NCBI RefSeq assembly: GCF_015207005.2
Contig: NZ_JADEXS020000001.1
Location: 6,657,001-6,721,000 of the forward strand
DNA length: 64,000 nucleotides
From: Desmonostoc muscorum LEGE 12446
Lineage (GTDB): Bacteria; Cyanobacteriota; Cyanobacteriia; Cyanobacteriales; Nostocaceae
Reading direction: 5' to 3'
Shown: positions 17,271 through 28,837 of the stretch, in pieces
Layout of the letters: each line of letters opens with the position of its first letter
Position numbering within the stretch: the stretch's first letter is position 1
Notes under the pieces: model-generated
Told to the model about the DNA's origin: nothing
The model's input: only the letters and a program-made list of their open reading frames with translations
The model's database searches: none
Program-made: the position numbers and the translations under genes

Positions 17271-17475
17271 CAGTAAATTTGCTGGGGCATAGTCACGATC
17301 AAAATGATGGTGTAAGAATAAAGGCGTCAGTCGTCAGGATCGGCTCAAAATGATTGGAAAATCAATGGTTGTATACCTGCTTGATTTTGTTCAAATTATC
17401 AAGCTTGACTATCCAAGGCATATTAATTCTGAATTCTGAATTCTTACATTATGGTTTCATCGGAGACAATGCAAA

Positions 17476-18249
17476 ATGTATATTAACTTTTTCATCAGTT
17501 CCATTGCTAGTATTGTGGTTGTGGTGCTAGCAGCTTTTGGCTTACTGCAATGGTTGCACATACCTGCTGGTAATTTTCTCGACTGGGTAATTGGTGGTGC
17601 CAGTTTTTGGTGGTTGTTGGTAATTGTTACGGTACCGTGGAACGTGCATTTTCAAGCTAAAGAAGTTTTAGCAGAAGCAGCACAATCAACTGAGAAAGGA
17701 ATTCCAGTCGATGAGAAACAAGTGAAGTATGTCACAGTTTTGGCAAAGCGATCGCTCTGGGTTGCCATTGCTTTACACTTACTCTCAACTGTTGGTCTTT
17801 ATACTCTTGCTGTTACTGGTATTAGTACAGTAGGATATGTAAGTTCTGGTGCAGCTTTGTTATTAACAATTCTGCGTCCAGCGATTCGGGCTTACGAGTA
17901 TTTATATGCAAGGTTAGCGATGATTCGCCAAGAATGGAAGTATCCCCGTGAAGATATTGTTGAACTGCGCGATCGCTTTTCCAATTTAGAACAAAAAGTG
18001 CAATCTTTAGAAGATCAACTTAACTTAGAACAACCCTATTCATTGCCAGCCACCCAACAACGTTTTGCCGAAGAAACTCGCAGAGATTTAGCGCGAATAG
18101 CTGCTAATTTGGAGGAATTACGCGCTATAAATCAGACAGAACATGAGCGTTTAGGGAGAGAAGCCAGAAATGCGATCGCCCAACTTTCAACTGATGGTCA
18201 ATTTCTCGATCATGTCCGCGAAATCATTCGATTTTTTAAATCAGCCTGA
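17476..18249 (+). CDS. Membrane protein with C-terminal coiled coil, function unknown
   Basis: This 257-residue protein has four likely membrane helices (about 5-27, 35-56, 92-117, 120-138). A cytoplasmic helical tail follows (about 155-257) with heptad-like segments (LRDRFSNLEQKVQSLEDQL; RRDLARIAANLEELR). I do not recognise a named family. The tail suggests oligomerisation or contact with other proteins. It starts with ATG 17476 behind a repeat-containing spacer and is followed by a strong GC-rich hairpin at 18440-18472. Confidence 0.8.
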   Translation: MYINFFISSIASIVVVVLAAFGLLQWLHIPAGNFLDWVIGGASFWWLLVIVTVPWNVHFQAKEVLAEAAQSTEKGIPVDEKQVKYVTVLAKRSLWVAIALHLLSTVGLYTLAVTGISTVGYVSSGAALLLTILRPAIRAYEYLYARLAMIRQEWKYPREDIVELRDRFSNLEQKVQSLEDQLNLEQPYSLPATQQRFAEETRRDLARIAANLEELRAINQTEHERLGREARNAIAQLSTDGQFLDHVREIIRFFKSA

Positions 18250-18283
18250 ACTATAGCTACATTCAGGAAGTTTTGTTCTTTTC

Positions 18284-18433
18284 TATAGGACTCATATTTG
18301 ATTTTTGAAATATACGTAGGGTGCGTTATGCCTTTGGATAACGCACCACCCGAAGCTTTTGGTGCCGTACTTTCTGCGATAACACACCCTACAGATACTT
18401 ATATTTTTTCAAAAATCAAATCGGATTCCTATT
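18284..18433. repeat. MITE with IS630-type ends
   Basis: The left end TATAGGACTCATATTTGATT (from 18284) and the right end inverse of AATAGGAATCCGATTTGATT (ending 18433) form 27-bp inverted repeats with 23 matches. They closely match the 30-bp ends of the IS630-family element at 56082-57241. The interior holds a GGTGCGTTA...TAACGCACC hairpin and no reading frame. It is probably a non-autonomous derivative. Confidence 0.8.
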
Positions 18434-18439
18434 AACTCT

Positions 18440-18472
18440 TGTGGGGTGGGCGGGGGAGACGCCCACCCCACA
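18440..18472. repeat. Perfect GC-rich hairpin
   Basis: TGTGGGGTGGGCG and CGCCCACCCCACA form a perfect 13-bp stem with a 7-base loop. It may end transcription of the upstream membrane protein gene, though no T run follows. The remaining bases to 18678 are AT-rich and presumably contain the promoter of the giant kinase gene. Confidence 0.7.
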
Positions 18473-18678
18473 AAATAAGTCGCCAACTCAGTTTTGCTAA
18501 TATGAGACGATATTGTTACATCATGAAATATTTAGTTTGTTAAACTTTAACAATAAAATCAATTGGACTGGGCACTATTAATATACCAGTCGAATATTTT
18601 GTGAATTTAAGGTTTTTCCTTTCAAACACTTAAAAACATACCAGTTCACCTTCCTGATTTTTCAACACAGCACAAATT

Positions 18679-21600
18679 ATGTTAACTCTTCCTGGCTATA
18701 CTTTTGTAGAAACTTTGAACGAAGGTCTTGATAGCTTTGTTTATCGCGCCATCAAACAGGTAGATAACACTTCAGTCATCATTAAAGCGTTGAAAGCAGA
18801 ATATCCTAGCTTAAAAGAGTTAACTGGAATAAAACACGAATATAAAGTCCTTAACAGCTTAATAGATGTTGATGAAGTTATTAACCCTTTAGCTTTAGAA
18901 AAATATCAAAACAGTCTAGCTCTAGTTATAGAAGATTTTAGTGCCACATCGCTCAAGCATTTTAGCGATACCCATAAATTATCACTAAAAACTTTCCTAC
19001 TTATAGCTACTCAATTAGCATCGGCTTTAGCAAATATTCATAATAAGCAAGTTATTCATAAAGATATCAAGCCTCAAAATATTATTATTAATCCTCACAA
19101 TTTAACTATTAAACTCATCGACTTTAGTATTGCTTCACACTTATCTAGAGAAAATCCAACTGTCAGCAACCCTAACTTAATCGAAGGCACTCTTGCCTAT
19201 ATGTCTCCTGAGCAAACTGGCAGAATGAATCGGTCACTTGATTATCGTACTGATTTTTATTCTTTAGGAATCACGTTTTATCAAATCCTTACTGGTTTGC
19301 TACCTTTTGATAGCAACGATCCATTAGAAATAATTCACTCCCACATTGCGAAAACTCCTGTTTCTCCTCACGAAATTAATTCAGAAATTCCGTTAACAGT
19401 TTCTGAGATTATCATGAAACTTTTAGCTAAGACGGCTGAAGATAGATATCAAAATGCCTTGGGTTTGAAAGCAGATTTAGAATTGTGTCTCCAGCAGTTA
19501 GAAAACAATGGTCAAATTGGTGAATTTACTATTGGACAATTAGATTTATCCAGTCAATTTATCATTCCTCAAAAACTGTATGGTAGGGCAACAGAAGTCA
19601 ATACATTATTAAATGCTTTTGAGCGGATCAGCAACGGTCAAACAGAGATGATGCTGGTGTCGGGATATTCAGGAATTGGTAAATCTTCTTTGGTGAATGA
19701 AATTCATAAGCCAATTGTCTGCCAAAGGGGATATTTTATTTCTGGTAAATTCGACCAATTTAAACGTAATATTCCTTATGCTTCATTAATTCAAGCTTTT
19801 CAAGAATTAATGCGGCAACTCTTAACAGAAAGTGCTGAATCTTTAAAAAACTGGGAATCTAAACTATTAGCAGCACTTGGTCAAAACGGACAAATCATCA
19901 TAGATGTAATACCAGAAGTAGAACGGATTATTGGTTCTCAGCCTGCGGTACCACAATTAGGGCCAGCAGAATCACAAAATCGTTTCAATCGGGTATTTCA
20001 ACAGTTTATTCATGTCTTTACTAAACGAGAACATCCCCTAGTTTTATTTTTAGATGATTTACAGTGGGCAGATTCAGCTTCTTTAAAGTTAATCGAGCTA
20101 ATTATTACGGATGCGGACAGCGAATATTTATTATTAATTGGAGCTTATCGTGATAACGAAGTCAGTGCGACTCATCCCTTAGTTCAGACATTAGAAGAGA
20201 TTCAAGAGGTTAGAGGTAATATCACTAATGTTGTTCTGAAAAATTTGCATATTGACTGCGTTAATCAGTTAGTAGTTGATACATTAGGTAGCAGCACTTT
20301 AACGGTTGAACCACTAGCTGAATTAGTTTTTCACAAAACTCAAGGTAATCCCTTTTTCTTAACTCAACTACTCAAATATCTTTATCAAGAAAATTTATTA
20401 AATTTTAATTTTTCTGAAGGTAGATGGCAATGGGATATTGAGCAGCTAAAAGATATTAACAATACAGATAATGTTGTCGAATTAATGGTCAGCCAAATTC
20501 AAAAGCTGTCACCAGAGACAATTAATGTTTTAAAAATAGCGGCTTGTATCGGAGATAAGTTTACTTTAGAAGTTTTGGCAACTGTTAATCAAACAACTCA
20601 GTCGGAAACAGCAGCAGATTTATGGGAAGCTCTGCAAGCAGGTTTAATTTTACCCTTAAACAATTCCTACAAAATGCCCTTAGTATTTGGGCAAGAGGAA
20701 ATAGAAAATGGGGTAGATAAATCAAGGAGACTAATTAATACATTTCAAACAATCAAATATAAGTTTTTGCATGACCGAGTACAGCAAGCAGCATATTTTT
20801 TGATACCTGATGAGCATAAGAAAGCAACGCACCTGAAAATTGGTCGATTACTACTGCAAAACACAACGCCGGAAGAACGAAAAGAAAATATTTTTGCTCT
20901 GGTTAATCAACTCAATTACGGTACTGAACTACTCACATCTGAGTCGGAAAAATATGAAATAGCCCAACTCAACCTCATAGCAGGTCACAAAGCCAAAGCC
21001 GCAACAGCACACGATTCCGCCGTCAAATATTTACAGGTGGGTTTAGGATTGCTGGCAGAAGATAGTTGGGACAAACAGTATGAACTGACATTAATGCTAC
21101 ACGAGGAAGCAGCAGAGACAGCTTTTTTAAGCGGTGATTTCGATCTGATGCAGAGATTTGTTGCCGTAGTGCAAAACCGCGCCACCTCGCTTTTGGACAA
21201 AGTGAAGGTATACGAAGTCCAGATTCAAGCTTATATGAATCAAAATAAGCTGTTGGAAGCGATTAATACAGGATTACAAGTTTTAAAACTGTTGAAGGTA
21301 AACTTTCCCGAAACAGTAAACCCTTCAGATATTGAGCAAGCATTAGAGGAAACAGCATCGATTTTGAGTGGGAAAGAACCCTCGGACTTGCTCTACTTAC
21401 CTCAAATGACCAATCCTGATAAATTGGCAACGTTGAGGCTACTGTCAAGTCTATCTATTGCCGCCTACTTAGGCGCTCCAGAACTAGTACCTCTAGTGGT
21501 ATGTAAACAAGTAAATTTATGCGTCCAATATGGCAATGCTTCTGTGTCTCCCCATACATATTCTCTTTATGGTTTTCTTTTATGTGGAGTTGTGGGAGAT

Positions 21601-24600
21601 ATCGAACGAGGCTATCAATTTGGTCAATTAGCTTTAGATTTAATTTCAAAATTAAATGCCAAAGAAGTTAGCGCCAAGACACACCAACTAGTATATATAT
21701 TTATCAAACATTGGAAAGAACACATTAGCAATACCATAGAAACTTTTCGCTCAAATTACTCTGTGGGTTTGGAAACTGGAGATTTGGAATATAGTGCTTA
21801 TGGTGCATTTGCGTATTGCTCTCAACAATATTGGGTGGGTAAGCAACTAGCTTCCGTTGAACAAGAAATGCCAACCTACTGGGATGCCATTAAAAAAATC
21901 AAGCAAGAAACAGCGCTTCATTATCACGAAATTTATTGGCAAACTGTCTTAAATTTGATGGGGAAAAATCAAAATCCCTGTATTTTAAAAGGTGAAGCTT
22001 ATGATGAGGAGAAAATGCTTCCCCTGCACCAGGCAACCAACGATGCTGTAGCAATTTATTTTGTCTATTTAGGAAAACTAGTGCTTGGTTATCTGTTTGG
22101 AAACTACTCGCAAGCGTTGGAAAATATTAATCAAGCAGAAAATTATTTGAGTGCAGCAGCAGGGCAGGTAGTATTTGTTATTTTCCATTTCTACGATTCT
22201 TTAATCCGACTGGCGATGTATGGCGATCGCCTAGAATCCGAACAGCAGGACATTCTCGATCGCGTACAAAGTAATCAAGCAAAAATCCAAAAATGGGCGC
22301 ATCATGCTCCAATGAATCATCTGCACAAATTTTATCTAGTAGAGGCAGAAAGGCATCGAGTACTCAACCAAAATCTTGAGGCTATGGAGGATTACGACAA
22401 AGCGATCGCACTTGCCAAAGAAAACGAGTACATCAACGAAGAAGCCCTTGCCTATGAATTAGCTGCCAAGTTTTATCTGTCATGGGGTAAAGAAACTATT
22501 GCTCAAACCTATATGGCTAATGCTTATTATGCCTATCAGCATTGGGGAGCGATCGCTAAAGTCAAGGATTTACAAGCACGCTATCCTCAATTGATTACGC
22601 AAAGACGGGTAGCGGATTTTCGTGAGACATCGCAAAGCATCCAAAAGTCAAATACAAATAACAAAGAACTTAGTCAAACAAATTCTACCATCATCGAAGA
22701 CACTGACAGTCTCGACTTAATGACGGTGATGAAAGCTTCTCAAGCTCTTTCTGGCGAAATTGTTTTGAGTAAATTGCTGGCTAAATTAATGCAAATTGTA
22801 TTAGAAAATGCTGGCGCACAAACTGGATACTTAATTTTAGAAATAGACGGCAATTTACTAATAGAAGCAAAAGCAGCCGTGGGACAAAAAGAAGTGATCG
22901 TCATGCAATCACAGCCAGTATCCAGTAGCCAGGAGTTACCCCTCTCTGTGATTAATTATGTAGCCAGAATGCAAGAAAATGTTCTATGTAGTAGTACAAT
23001 TTGTGATGGTATTTTTGTCACAGATCCTTATATTGTTAACCACAAACCAAAATCATTATTATGCACTCCACTCCTTCATCAAGGAAAACTAGCTGGCATT
23101 CTCTACTTAGAAAATAATCTTACAAATGAAGCCTTTACTCCAGATAGATTAGAAATATTAAAACTATTATCTTCCCAAGCAGCAATTTCTATTGAAAATG
23201 CTCGTCTTTATAGTGATTTAGCAACAGCTAACGCGACTTTAGAAGCAAAGGTAGAAGAGCGAACCCAAGAATTACAAGAAAAGAATGTGCATTTGCAAAA
23301 AGCCGAAGCAGCAGCGCAATCTGCTAATCAGGCGAAGAGTGAGTTTTTAGCAAATATGAGTCATGAACTCCGTACACCTTTGAATGGCATTTTAGGTTAC
23401 GCGCAAATTTTGCAACGAAATAAAGATACTACAAAATCTCAAAAAGATGGACTCAATATTATTTATCAGTGTGGCGACCATCTTTTAAATTTGATTAATG
23501 AAGTTTTGGATCTTTCCAAAATTGAAGCGCGGAAAATGGAATTATATTCCACAGAGTTTAATTTTCCAGAATTCCTTGAAGGAATTGCAGAAATTTGTCG
23601 GATTCGCGCTCAACAAAAAGGTATTGCTTTAATTTATCAGCCAACAAGTAATTTGCCTACAGGAGTGAAAACCGATGAAAAACGTTTGCGACAAGTTTTA
23701 ATTAATTTACTTGGTAATGCGGTGAAATTTACAGAGGTAGGTGAAGTTAAATTAAAAGTAGGCTATCACAATCAGAAAATTAGGTTTCAGGTGGAAGATA
23801 CAGGTGTGGGTATGGCTCCTGAACAATTAGAAGAAATATTTTTACCCTTTCATCAAGTAGGCGAACACAATCGCAAAGTAGAAGGTACAGGATTGGGGTT
23901 ATCTATAAGTCGCAAATTAGTACAAATGATGGAAGGAGAAATTCAGGTTCAGAGTACTTTAGGTAAAGGCAGTATTTTCTGGTTTGATATTGATTTGACA
24001 GAAGTTGAACAATCTCCAGAGTCTCTGAAAGCAGCATCACAAAATATTATTGGTTATCAAGGTAAAAAACGGAGAATAATTGTTGCTGATGATCGGTTAG
24101 AAAATCGCTCAGTTTTATTGCAAATGCTAGCTCATTATGGATTTGAAACTGTGGAGGCAGTGGATGGACAAGACTGTTTAAATAAAGCGGCTCAATGGCA
24201 GCCTGATTGCATATTAATGGATTTGATGATGCCCACGCTGAGCGGTTTAGAAGCAATTCGCAGAATCAGGCGATCGCCAGAAATCAAAGATATAATAATT
24301 TTAGGAACTTCTGCTAGTGTTTTTGATTTTGATCGACAAAAAAGTAAAGAAATTGGATGTAACGACTTTATTGCTAAGCCTATCCGAACATCAGAATTAT
24401 TAGGAACATTGCAAGTATATTTAAACTTGCAATGGATATATGAGGAGGAGTTAGAAAAAGTCTTTCATGCTCAACCTACTGCTGGAAAACAAAACTTGGT
24501 CTTTCCACCATCTGAAGAAGTAGCTGCTCTGTTTAATTTAGCTAAAAAAGGCGACCTTAAAGGAATTATTGAGCAAGCATCTCGCTTGCAAGAATCAAAT

Positions 24601-24696
24601 GTTGAATATGTTAATTTTTGTCAAGAGCTACAACAATTAGCTAAAGGCTTTCAAGTTAAAAAAATCCGTGAATTTCTCACAAGTGCAGGTAATTAA
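18679..24696 (+). CDS. Giant hybrid Ser/Thr kinase - ATPase - GAF - histidine kinase - receiver
   Basis: This 2005-residue multi-kinase is of the type common in heterocystous cyanobacteria. Order: a Ser/Thr kinase domain (about 1-270; catalytic HKD at H127-D129, LIDFSIAS in place of the usual DFG); an AAA/STAND-type ATPase (Walker A G329-YSGIGKS336, Walker [13 protein letters not shown]); a long helical, TPR-like region (about 700-1310); a GAF domain (about 1350-1520); a coiled coil; HisKA with phospho-acceptor H1562 in [16 protein letters not shown]; an ATPase domain with DTGVGM and GTGLGLSI boxes; and a receiver with D1848 in CILMDLMMP. It is soluble, with no membrane helix. The DFS variant may weaken kinase activity. 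Two bases separate it from the next hybrid kinase gene, so they form an operon and probably a phosphorelay. Confidence 0.93.
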   Translation: MLTLPGYTFVETLNEGLDSFVYRAIKQVDNTSVIIKALKAEYPSLKELTGIKHEYKVLNSLIDVDEVINPLALEKYQNSLALVIEDFSATSLKHFSDTHKLSLKTFLLIATQLASALANIHNKQVIHKDIKPQNIIINPHNLTIKLIDFSIASHLSRENPTVSNPNLIEGTLAYMSPEQTGRMNRSLDYRTDFYSLGITFYQILTGLLPFDSNDPLEIIHSHIAKTPVSPHEINSEIPLTVSEIIMKLLAKTAEDRYQNALGLKADLELCLQQLENNGQIGEFTIGQLDLSSQFIIPQKLYGRATEVNTLLNAFERISNGQTEMMLVSGYSGIGKSSLVNEIHKPIVCQRGYFISGKFDQFKRNIPYASLIQAFQELMRQLLTESAESLKNWESKLLAALGQNGQIIIDVIPEVERIIGSQPAVPQLGPAESQNRFNRVFQQFIHVFTKREHPLVLFLDDLQWADSASLKLIELIITDADSEYLLLIGAYRDNEVSATHPLVQTLEEIQEVRGNITNVVLKNLHIDCVNQLVVDTLGSSTLTVEPLAELVFHKTQGNPFFLTQLLKYLYQENLLNFNFSEGRWQWDIEQLKDINNTDNVVELMVSQIQKLSPETINVLKIAACIGDKFTLEVLATVNQTTQSETAADLWEALQAGLILPLNNSYKMPLVFGQEEIENGVDKSRRLINTFQTIKYKFLHDRVQQAAYFLIPDEHKKATHLKIGRLLLQNTTPEERKENIFALVNQLNYGTELLTSESEKYEIAQLNLIAGHKAKAATAHDSAVKYLQVGLGLLAEDSWDKQYELTLMLHEEAAETAFLSGDFDLMQRFVAVVQNRATSLLDKVKVYEVQIQAYMNQNKLLEAINTGLQVLKLLKVNFPETVNPSDIEQALEETASILSGKEPSDLLYLPQMTNPDKLATLRLLSSLSIAAYLGAPELVPLVVCKQVNLCVQYGNASVSPHTYSLYGFLLCGVVGDIERGYQFGQLALDLISKLNAKEVSAKTHQLVYIFIKHWKEHISNTIETFRSNYSVGLETGDLEYSAYGAFAYCSQQYWVGKQLASVEQEMPTYWDAIKKIKQETALHYHEIYWQTVLNLMGKNQNPCILKGEAYDEEKMLPLHQATNDAVAIYFVYLGKLVLGYLFGNYSQALENINQAENYLSAAAGQVVFVIFHFYDSLIRLAMYGDRLESEQQDILDRVQSNQAKIQKWAHHAPMNHLHKFYLVEAERHRVLNQNLEAMEDYDKAIALAKENEYINEEALAYELAAKFYLSWGKETIAQTYMANAYYAYQHWGAIAKVKDLQARYPQLITQRRVADFRETSQSIQKSNTNNKELSQTNSTIIEDTDSLDLMTVMKASQALSGEIVLSKLLAKLMQIVLENAGAQTGYLILEIDGNLLIEAKAAVGQKEVIVMQSQPVSSSQELPLSVINYVARMQENVLCSSTICDGIFVTDPYIVNHKPKSLLCTPLLHQGKLAGILYLENNLTNEAFTPDRLEILKLLSSQAAISIENARLYSDLATANATLEAKVEERTQELQEKNVHLQKAEAAAQSANQAKSEFLANMSHELRTPLNGILGYAQILQRNKDTTKSQKDGLNIIYQCGDHLLNLINEVLDLSKIEARKMELYSTEFNFPEFLEGIAEICRIRAQQKGIALIYQPTSNLPTGVKTDEKRLRQVLINLLGNAVKFTEVGEVKLKVGYHNQKIRFQVEDTGVGMAPEQLEEIFLPFHQVGEHNRKVEGTGLGLSISRKLVQMMEGEIQVQSTLGKGSIFWFDIDLTEVEQSPESLKAASQNIIGYQGKKRRIIVADDRLENRSVLLQMLAHYGFETVEAVDGQDCLNKAAQWQPDCILMDLMMPTLSGLEAIRRIRRSPEIKDIIILGTSASVFDFDRQKSKEIGCNDFIAKPIRTSELLGTLQVYLNLQWIYEEELEKVFHAQPTAGKQNLVFPPSEEVAALFNLAKKGDLKGIIEQASRLQESNVEYVNFCQELQQLAKGFQVKKIREFLTSAGN

Positions 24697-24698
24697 TC

Positions 24699-26234
24699 AT
24701 GAATCAAGAGAATACTGAAAATGACGTTATTTTAATTGTTGATGATACCCCTACTAATTTAGGAGTCCTGTTCGAGTTGTTAGCAAACGGAGGTTTTCAA
24801 GTTTTAGTCGCCCAAGATGGTGAAGATGCAATTGAGCAATTAGAATATGCTGCACCTGATTTAATTTTGTTAGACGTAATTATGCCAGGGATAGATGGCT
24901 TTGAAACTTGCCGCCATTTAAAAGCTAAGGAAAGTACAAAAGATATTCCAATAATTTTCATGACTGCACTTTCAGAAACAGTTGATAAAGTCAAAGGATT
25001 GAGTCTTGGGGCTGTAGACTATATCACTAAGCCATTGCAGCATGAAGAAGTTTTGGCTCGCGTCAAAATTCATTTGAATCTGCGAAAATTGACCAAAAAA
25101 TTGCAAGAACATTCTCTGCGTTTAGAACAGGAAGTTCAAGACAGATTAAAAGCAGAACAAGAGCTTTTGCAATTAGCTGCTGAATTAGAAAAACGCGTAG
25201 AAACCAGAACATTTGAACTGCAAGAAACAAATCAGCAATTGCATCAAGAAATTCAAGAGCGTATTTTAACAGCACAAGCTTTGCAACAATCAGAAACTCG
25301 TTATCGAGAACAAGCCAATAGCCTAGAACTTGCTTTTCGTCAGTTGAAAGAAACTCAAAGTCAGTTAGTTCAAAGTGAAAAAATGTCTAGTCTAGGACAA
25401 CTCGTAGCAGGAGTAGCCCACGAAATTAATAACCCTGTGAATTTCATTTATGGCAACTTAACTCACGCAAGCCAATATATTCAAGATTTGCTCTATCTCT
25501 TACATTTGTATAAAAAAAATACTCCTGATACATCTCTAGAAATTGAGCAACAAGCAGAATTAATAGATTTAGATTTTATCATTAAAGATTTGCCACAACT
25601 GCTATCTTCTATGAGAATTGGCGCAGAACGCATCCGCGAAATTATTCAATCATTACGGAATTTTTCGCGGATTGACGAAGCAGAAATGAAGCCAGTTAAT
25701 ATTCACGAAGGCTTAGACAGTACACTCTTGATTTTGCAAAATCGGCTTAAAGCTACTTCAAGTAATCCAAGTATTCAAGTCATTAAAGAATATGGAAATT
25801 TGCCGTTAGTAGATTGTTATCCTGGGCAACTCAATCAAGTATTTATGAATTTAATTGCTAATGCAATTGATGCTTTAGAAGAGTATGAGCAAGCACAGCA
25901 TCCGCAAAATTATCAATCTTGCCAAAAGCAAATTTGGATTCGGACTACAGCCATTAATGATGAATATGTTGCTATTCAAATTGCAGATAACGGGTCAGGA
26001 ATGACTGAAGATGTGTTAAAATATCTTTTCGACCCATTTTTTACGACAAAGCCTGTGGGTAAAGGGACGGGTTTAGGATTGAGTATTAGCTATCAAATTG
26101 TTGCTAAACATGGCGGTAATATGCAATGTATTTCTGCACCTGGACAAGGGGCGGAGTTTACTATTACTATTCCTCTACAAGCGCGATCGCCTGAACGAGC
26201 CTGTTCTATTTTAAATAGAGTTCATTGTTGGTAA
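24699..26234 (+). CDS. Receiver-histidine kinase hybrid
   Basis: This 511-residue protein has an N-terminal receiver (about 8-125, phospho-acceptor D59 in [10 protein letters not shown]), then a coiled coil (about 130-225). A histidine kinase of the [14 protein letters not shown] class follows, with H241. The ATPase domain shows [19 protein letters not shown] and [10 protein letters not shown]. Such fusions accept phosphate from an upstream kinase and act again as kinases. It begins two bases after the giant kinase gene and is probably its partner. The C-terminal ten or so residues ([12 protein letters not shown]) run past the usual domain end through a HIP1 site. Confidence 0.92.
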   Translation: MNQENTENDVILIVDDTPTNLGVLFELLANGGFQVLVAQDGEDAIEQLEYAAPDLILLDVIMPGIDGFETCRHLKAKESTKDIPIIFMTALSETVDKVKGLSLGAVDYITKPLQHEEVLARVKIHLNLRKLTKKLQEHSLRLEQEVQDRLKAEQELLQLAAELEKRVETRTFELQETNQQLHQEIQERILTAQALQQSETRYREQANSLELAFRQLKETQSQLVQSEKMSSLGQLVAGVAHEINNPVNFIYGNLTHASQYIQDLLYLLHLYKKNTPDTSLEIEQQAELIDLDFIIKDLPQLLSSMRIGAERIREIIQSLRNFSRIDEAEMKPVNIHEGLDSTLLILQNRLKATSSNPSIQVIKEYGNLPLVDCYPGQLNQVFMNLIANAIDALEEYEQAQHPQNYQSCQKQIWIRTTAINDEYVAIQIADNGSGMTEDVLKYLFDPFFTTKPVGKGTGLGLSISYQIVAKHGGNMQCISAPGQGAEFTITIPLQARSPERACSILNRVHCW

Positions 26235-26387
26235 ACCTACCTCATGTAGCAATCAATATATTTAAGTTGTAAGAATTATTGTTATCATTTGTAGTTAAAA
26301 GTAACTTCTGACTCCTGAATTCTGCTTTCTGAATATCCTTTTCAACGACAAAGCCCTATAAAATTCCTAGAAAAAGTTACTCAAAAC

Positions 26388-27737
26388 TTAAAGAAGTCCT
26401 GCTGACTCATACAATCGTTTTAGCATTGCTGTAATTCTTGCCCCATAATCCAAATCTGCTGACCAACGCCCTGATAGTTGGTCAATTAATGGTGCAATTC
26501 CCCGCGTCACAAAGCGAAACCTGGGATCTACTACTTCCTGTACCAAAGGTTCTAAACTAGCGTAAGCTTTTAAATGTTGGATGTGCGCCCTTACCCCAAT
26601 TCTGGCACTGGAAAAAGATGCAGCCTCCGAACCGCCACCGATCGCACCCAAGCCGGCAAAGTTATTTTGCTCAGGTTTAATATCGCCGCCAAACCGTAAA
26701 AATCCAGTTTCTACACACATTTGGCAAAAAGCAATATCATAATTTACCCCCTCTATACCCGCTTCTTCCCGATAAAGTTTTGAGATGTCAGGAAACTTTG
26801 CCAAAGCATTTTGATTATTATTTCTTAGAAATAGTTGTAACTGTACTTCTGAAGTATTACCGTTCGACATTACCCGATCCATTTGACCAGCACAAACTAT
26901 TAAATTCGATCGCAAGCTGACAGTACGAGTTGCAGCATCCCAGCCGACTGCAACATTAAAATCCCGCAGTTCGATCGCTTTGACATACACTATTCTACGA
27001 TAGGTAATTCGATTCACATTAGGCGCTTTTGATAAATCTATTCGTAGACGGTCTACTAAATCAATAGGAATATAAGCATTACCATTAACTAAAATTCCTT
27101 GTTCTGAATAATTTTGTCCATTAATATTAATATTAATTGCTGCGTAAGTCGGTTCTGTCGGAGTTCCAGTAGGGTCAATTACACGACTCCAAGTTGCCAA
27201 TCCATCAGCAATTCCCAAAGCAAAATCGCGGCGACGACTTTGCAGCAAAGCCCGATCCTCTGGACTGCTAAGAAACCCCACTTGCATCAACAAAGCTGGA
27301 ATCGTCGTCCGGCGACAGAATGCCAAACTCCCCAATCCACTATCTGTATCTGGCTTGACTCCGCGATTTGGTAATTGGGGTACTCGGCGCAACAACCCCA
27401 CCAGCAACTGTTCAGCATTGCTTTTGCGCTCAGTATTGTTGGCAATGTAGAAAACACTAGCCCCACGTACAGAAGGACTGCTAGCTGCATCAGATTGAAT
27501 TTCTAGCGCCACATCACCCCGTCCCCCACGAGAATTGATCCAGGTGATGGTTTGAGCGGCACTCAAATCATCAGGAACTGCTAAAATCTCAAAATTCCGC
27601 GCCCGCAGTTCTGTGACAATTAAATCCCGCAACAGAATCATTTCTTTAGCTTCAGTTGTACCACCTGCGATCGCACCCGGATCAATTCCTCCAGCTTCTT
27701 TCCCTCCGTGAGCCGCCGAGATAAAAATACGTCCCAT
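26388..27737 (-). CDS. Amidase_3-like domain (degenerate) fused to glucosaminidase domain
   Basis: This 449-residue cell-wall protein has three parts. Residues 3-185 resemble zinc N-acetylmuramoyl-L-alanine amidases: H10 and E29 of the metal site are kept. The third zinc ligand expected in an S-I-H-A-N context is Q81 (ALEIQSDAAS), and the catalytic Glu expected in VEVGFLS is Q152 (LLMQVGFLSS). A middle beta domain (about 200-280) resembles copper-amine-oxidase-N stalks. Residues about 300-449 form a glucosaminidase domain with YDIAFCQMCVETGFLRFGG holding the likely catalytic Glu. No signal peptide is visible. I infer that the first domain binds peptidoglycan and the last one cuts it. Confidence 0.85.
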   Translation of the reverse strand: MGRIFISAAHGGKEAGGIDPGAIAGGTTEAKEMILLRDLIVTELRARNFEILAVPDDLSAAQTITWINSRGGRGDVALEIQSDAASSPSVRGASVFYIANNTERKSNAEQLLVGLLRRVPQLPNRGVKPDTDSGLGSLAFCRRTTIPALLMQVGFLSSPEDRALLQSRRRDFALGIADGLATWSRVIDPTGTPTEPTYAAINININGQNYSEQGILVNGNAYIPIDLVDRLRIDLSKAPNVNRITYRRIVYVKAIELRDFNVAVGWDAATRTVSLRSNLIVCAGQMDRVMSNGNTSEVQLQLFLRNNNQNALAKFPDISKLYREEAGIEGVNYDIAFCQMCVETGFLRFGGDIKPEQNNFAGLGAIGGGSEAASFSSARIGVRAHIQHLKAYASLEPLVQEVVDPRFRFVTRGIAPLIDQLSGRWSADLDYGARITAMLKRLYESAGLL

Positions 27738-28027
27738 CTTCAGTATTTCCTCTGATAAAATTAAGCGTAAGCAATTTTAGACATAGTTGGTGGCACAGCA
27801 ACAACAATATAATAGCTATCAGAAGTCCAAAGTCATTTGTCCTTTGTTATTTCTCCAAAGTTGGGGATTGGAAATTGGGGACTAGGGACGGGTATTGTAT
27901 TAGTACGGCACAATCAGCACTAATCCAAAGATTATGGTGTGGTTGAAAAGGCAATCTACTGCTGCTCAATGGCGTTAGTGCGATCGCATCTCAATATCTC
28001 AAGTTTGCGCGTTCCATCAAAACATTT

Positions 28028-28369
28028 TTAAGTGACTGGACGTACCACGCGAATTAGTTTTCCTTGCAACGGTTCTTCTGCTGTCACAGCCTCATCTATC
28101 CGTGCTGCAAACTGTTCCCAATTACGATTGTTCGTGCAAACAATAATACCGAAGTGGTTAGAATCACGACGATGCAAACGGATAAAATCATCTCTGTTGA
28201 TAGTTAATATCGAGCGTTCTTGACTTGTAGCAAATGCCAGCACTTCGTTATCAGGTATACCTCGATCTGCATTTCCAGCTTCTTGGACTGTCAAAACATC
28301 ATGTCCCAAAGTACGTAATAATTCCACAACCGGGAACGGAAACTGCTCGTCTGCGTAAAACCGTGCCAT
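28028..28369 (-). CDS. DUF5615 PIN-like protein (probable toxin)
   Basis: This 113-residue protein matches DUF5615 proteins, which are PIN-fold nuclease-like. Conserved acidic residues are seen in MARFYADEQFPFPVVE, RGIPDNEVLAFA and ILTINRDDFIRLH, followed by HFGIIVCT. These Asp residues would bind metal for RNA cleavage. It starts three bases after the stop of the DUF433 gene, the standard pairing for this predicted type II toxin-antitoxin system. Toxic activity is inferred from the family. Confidence 0.85.
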   Translation of the reverse strand: MARFYADEQFPFPVVELLRTLGHDVLTVQEAGNADRGIPDNEVLAFATSQERSILTINRDDFIRLHRRDSNHFGIIVCTNNRNWEQFAARIDEAVTAEEPLQGKLIRVVRPVT

Positions 28370-28372
28370 CGA

Positions 28373-28699
28373 CTAGGCTACCTCATTACGCTCAATTGCT
28401 AATTCGATTTCATCGGGGTTAGCTTCTGCATATATCCAAGCATTAGCTAAATCTGTAGCTGTAATGGTTGGATAACTCGTCAAAAGGTCAGCATCACTAT
28501 ATCCAAGACGGCGAGCTTCTACAAGTACCCAGAGGGGAATACGAGTTTTAGCGATGCGAGCTTCTCCACCACAGACTCTAGGAGTTTTCTCAATTCCTTG
28601 CCAATTGCTGCCAAGACTTTGAGCAAGTAACTGTATAGCCTGCACTTTTTCACCAGGACTGAGGGCAAGAAGTTGTTGTTTTAACTCTTTGAGTGTCAC
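28373..28699 (-). CDS. DUF433 protein (probable antitoxin)
   Basis: This 108-residue protein has an N-terminal helix (LKELKQQLLALSPGEKVQAI) followed by the DUF433 core: GGEARIAKTRIPLWVLVEARRLGYSDADLL, with SYPTITATDLANAWIY. The DUF433 fold is a winged-helix-like DNA-binding domain related to MerR/Xis types. The start is GTG 28699. It is the first gene of the pair with the DUF5615 protein. The 138-bp region to divergent dnaG would hold the autoregulated promoter. Confidence 0.85.
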   Translation of the reverse strand: MTLKELKQQLLALSPGEKVQAIQLLAQSLGSNWQGIEKTPRVCGGEARIAKTRIPLWVLVEARRLGYSDADLLTSYPTITATDLANAWIYAEANPDEIELAIERNEVA

Positions 28700-28837
28700 G
28701 GATGTAAATCCTCTAATGTTTTCTCAGGCTACATTTACAATTTTATCGAGGAATCCTTCACAGGTAAATTGATTAATGTGGTGCGCCCTAGTTGAAGATT
28801 GCGGCAAAATATAATCAATTATGAATAATGGCTAAAT

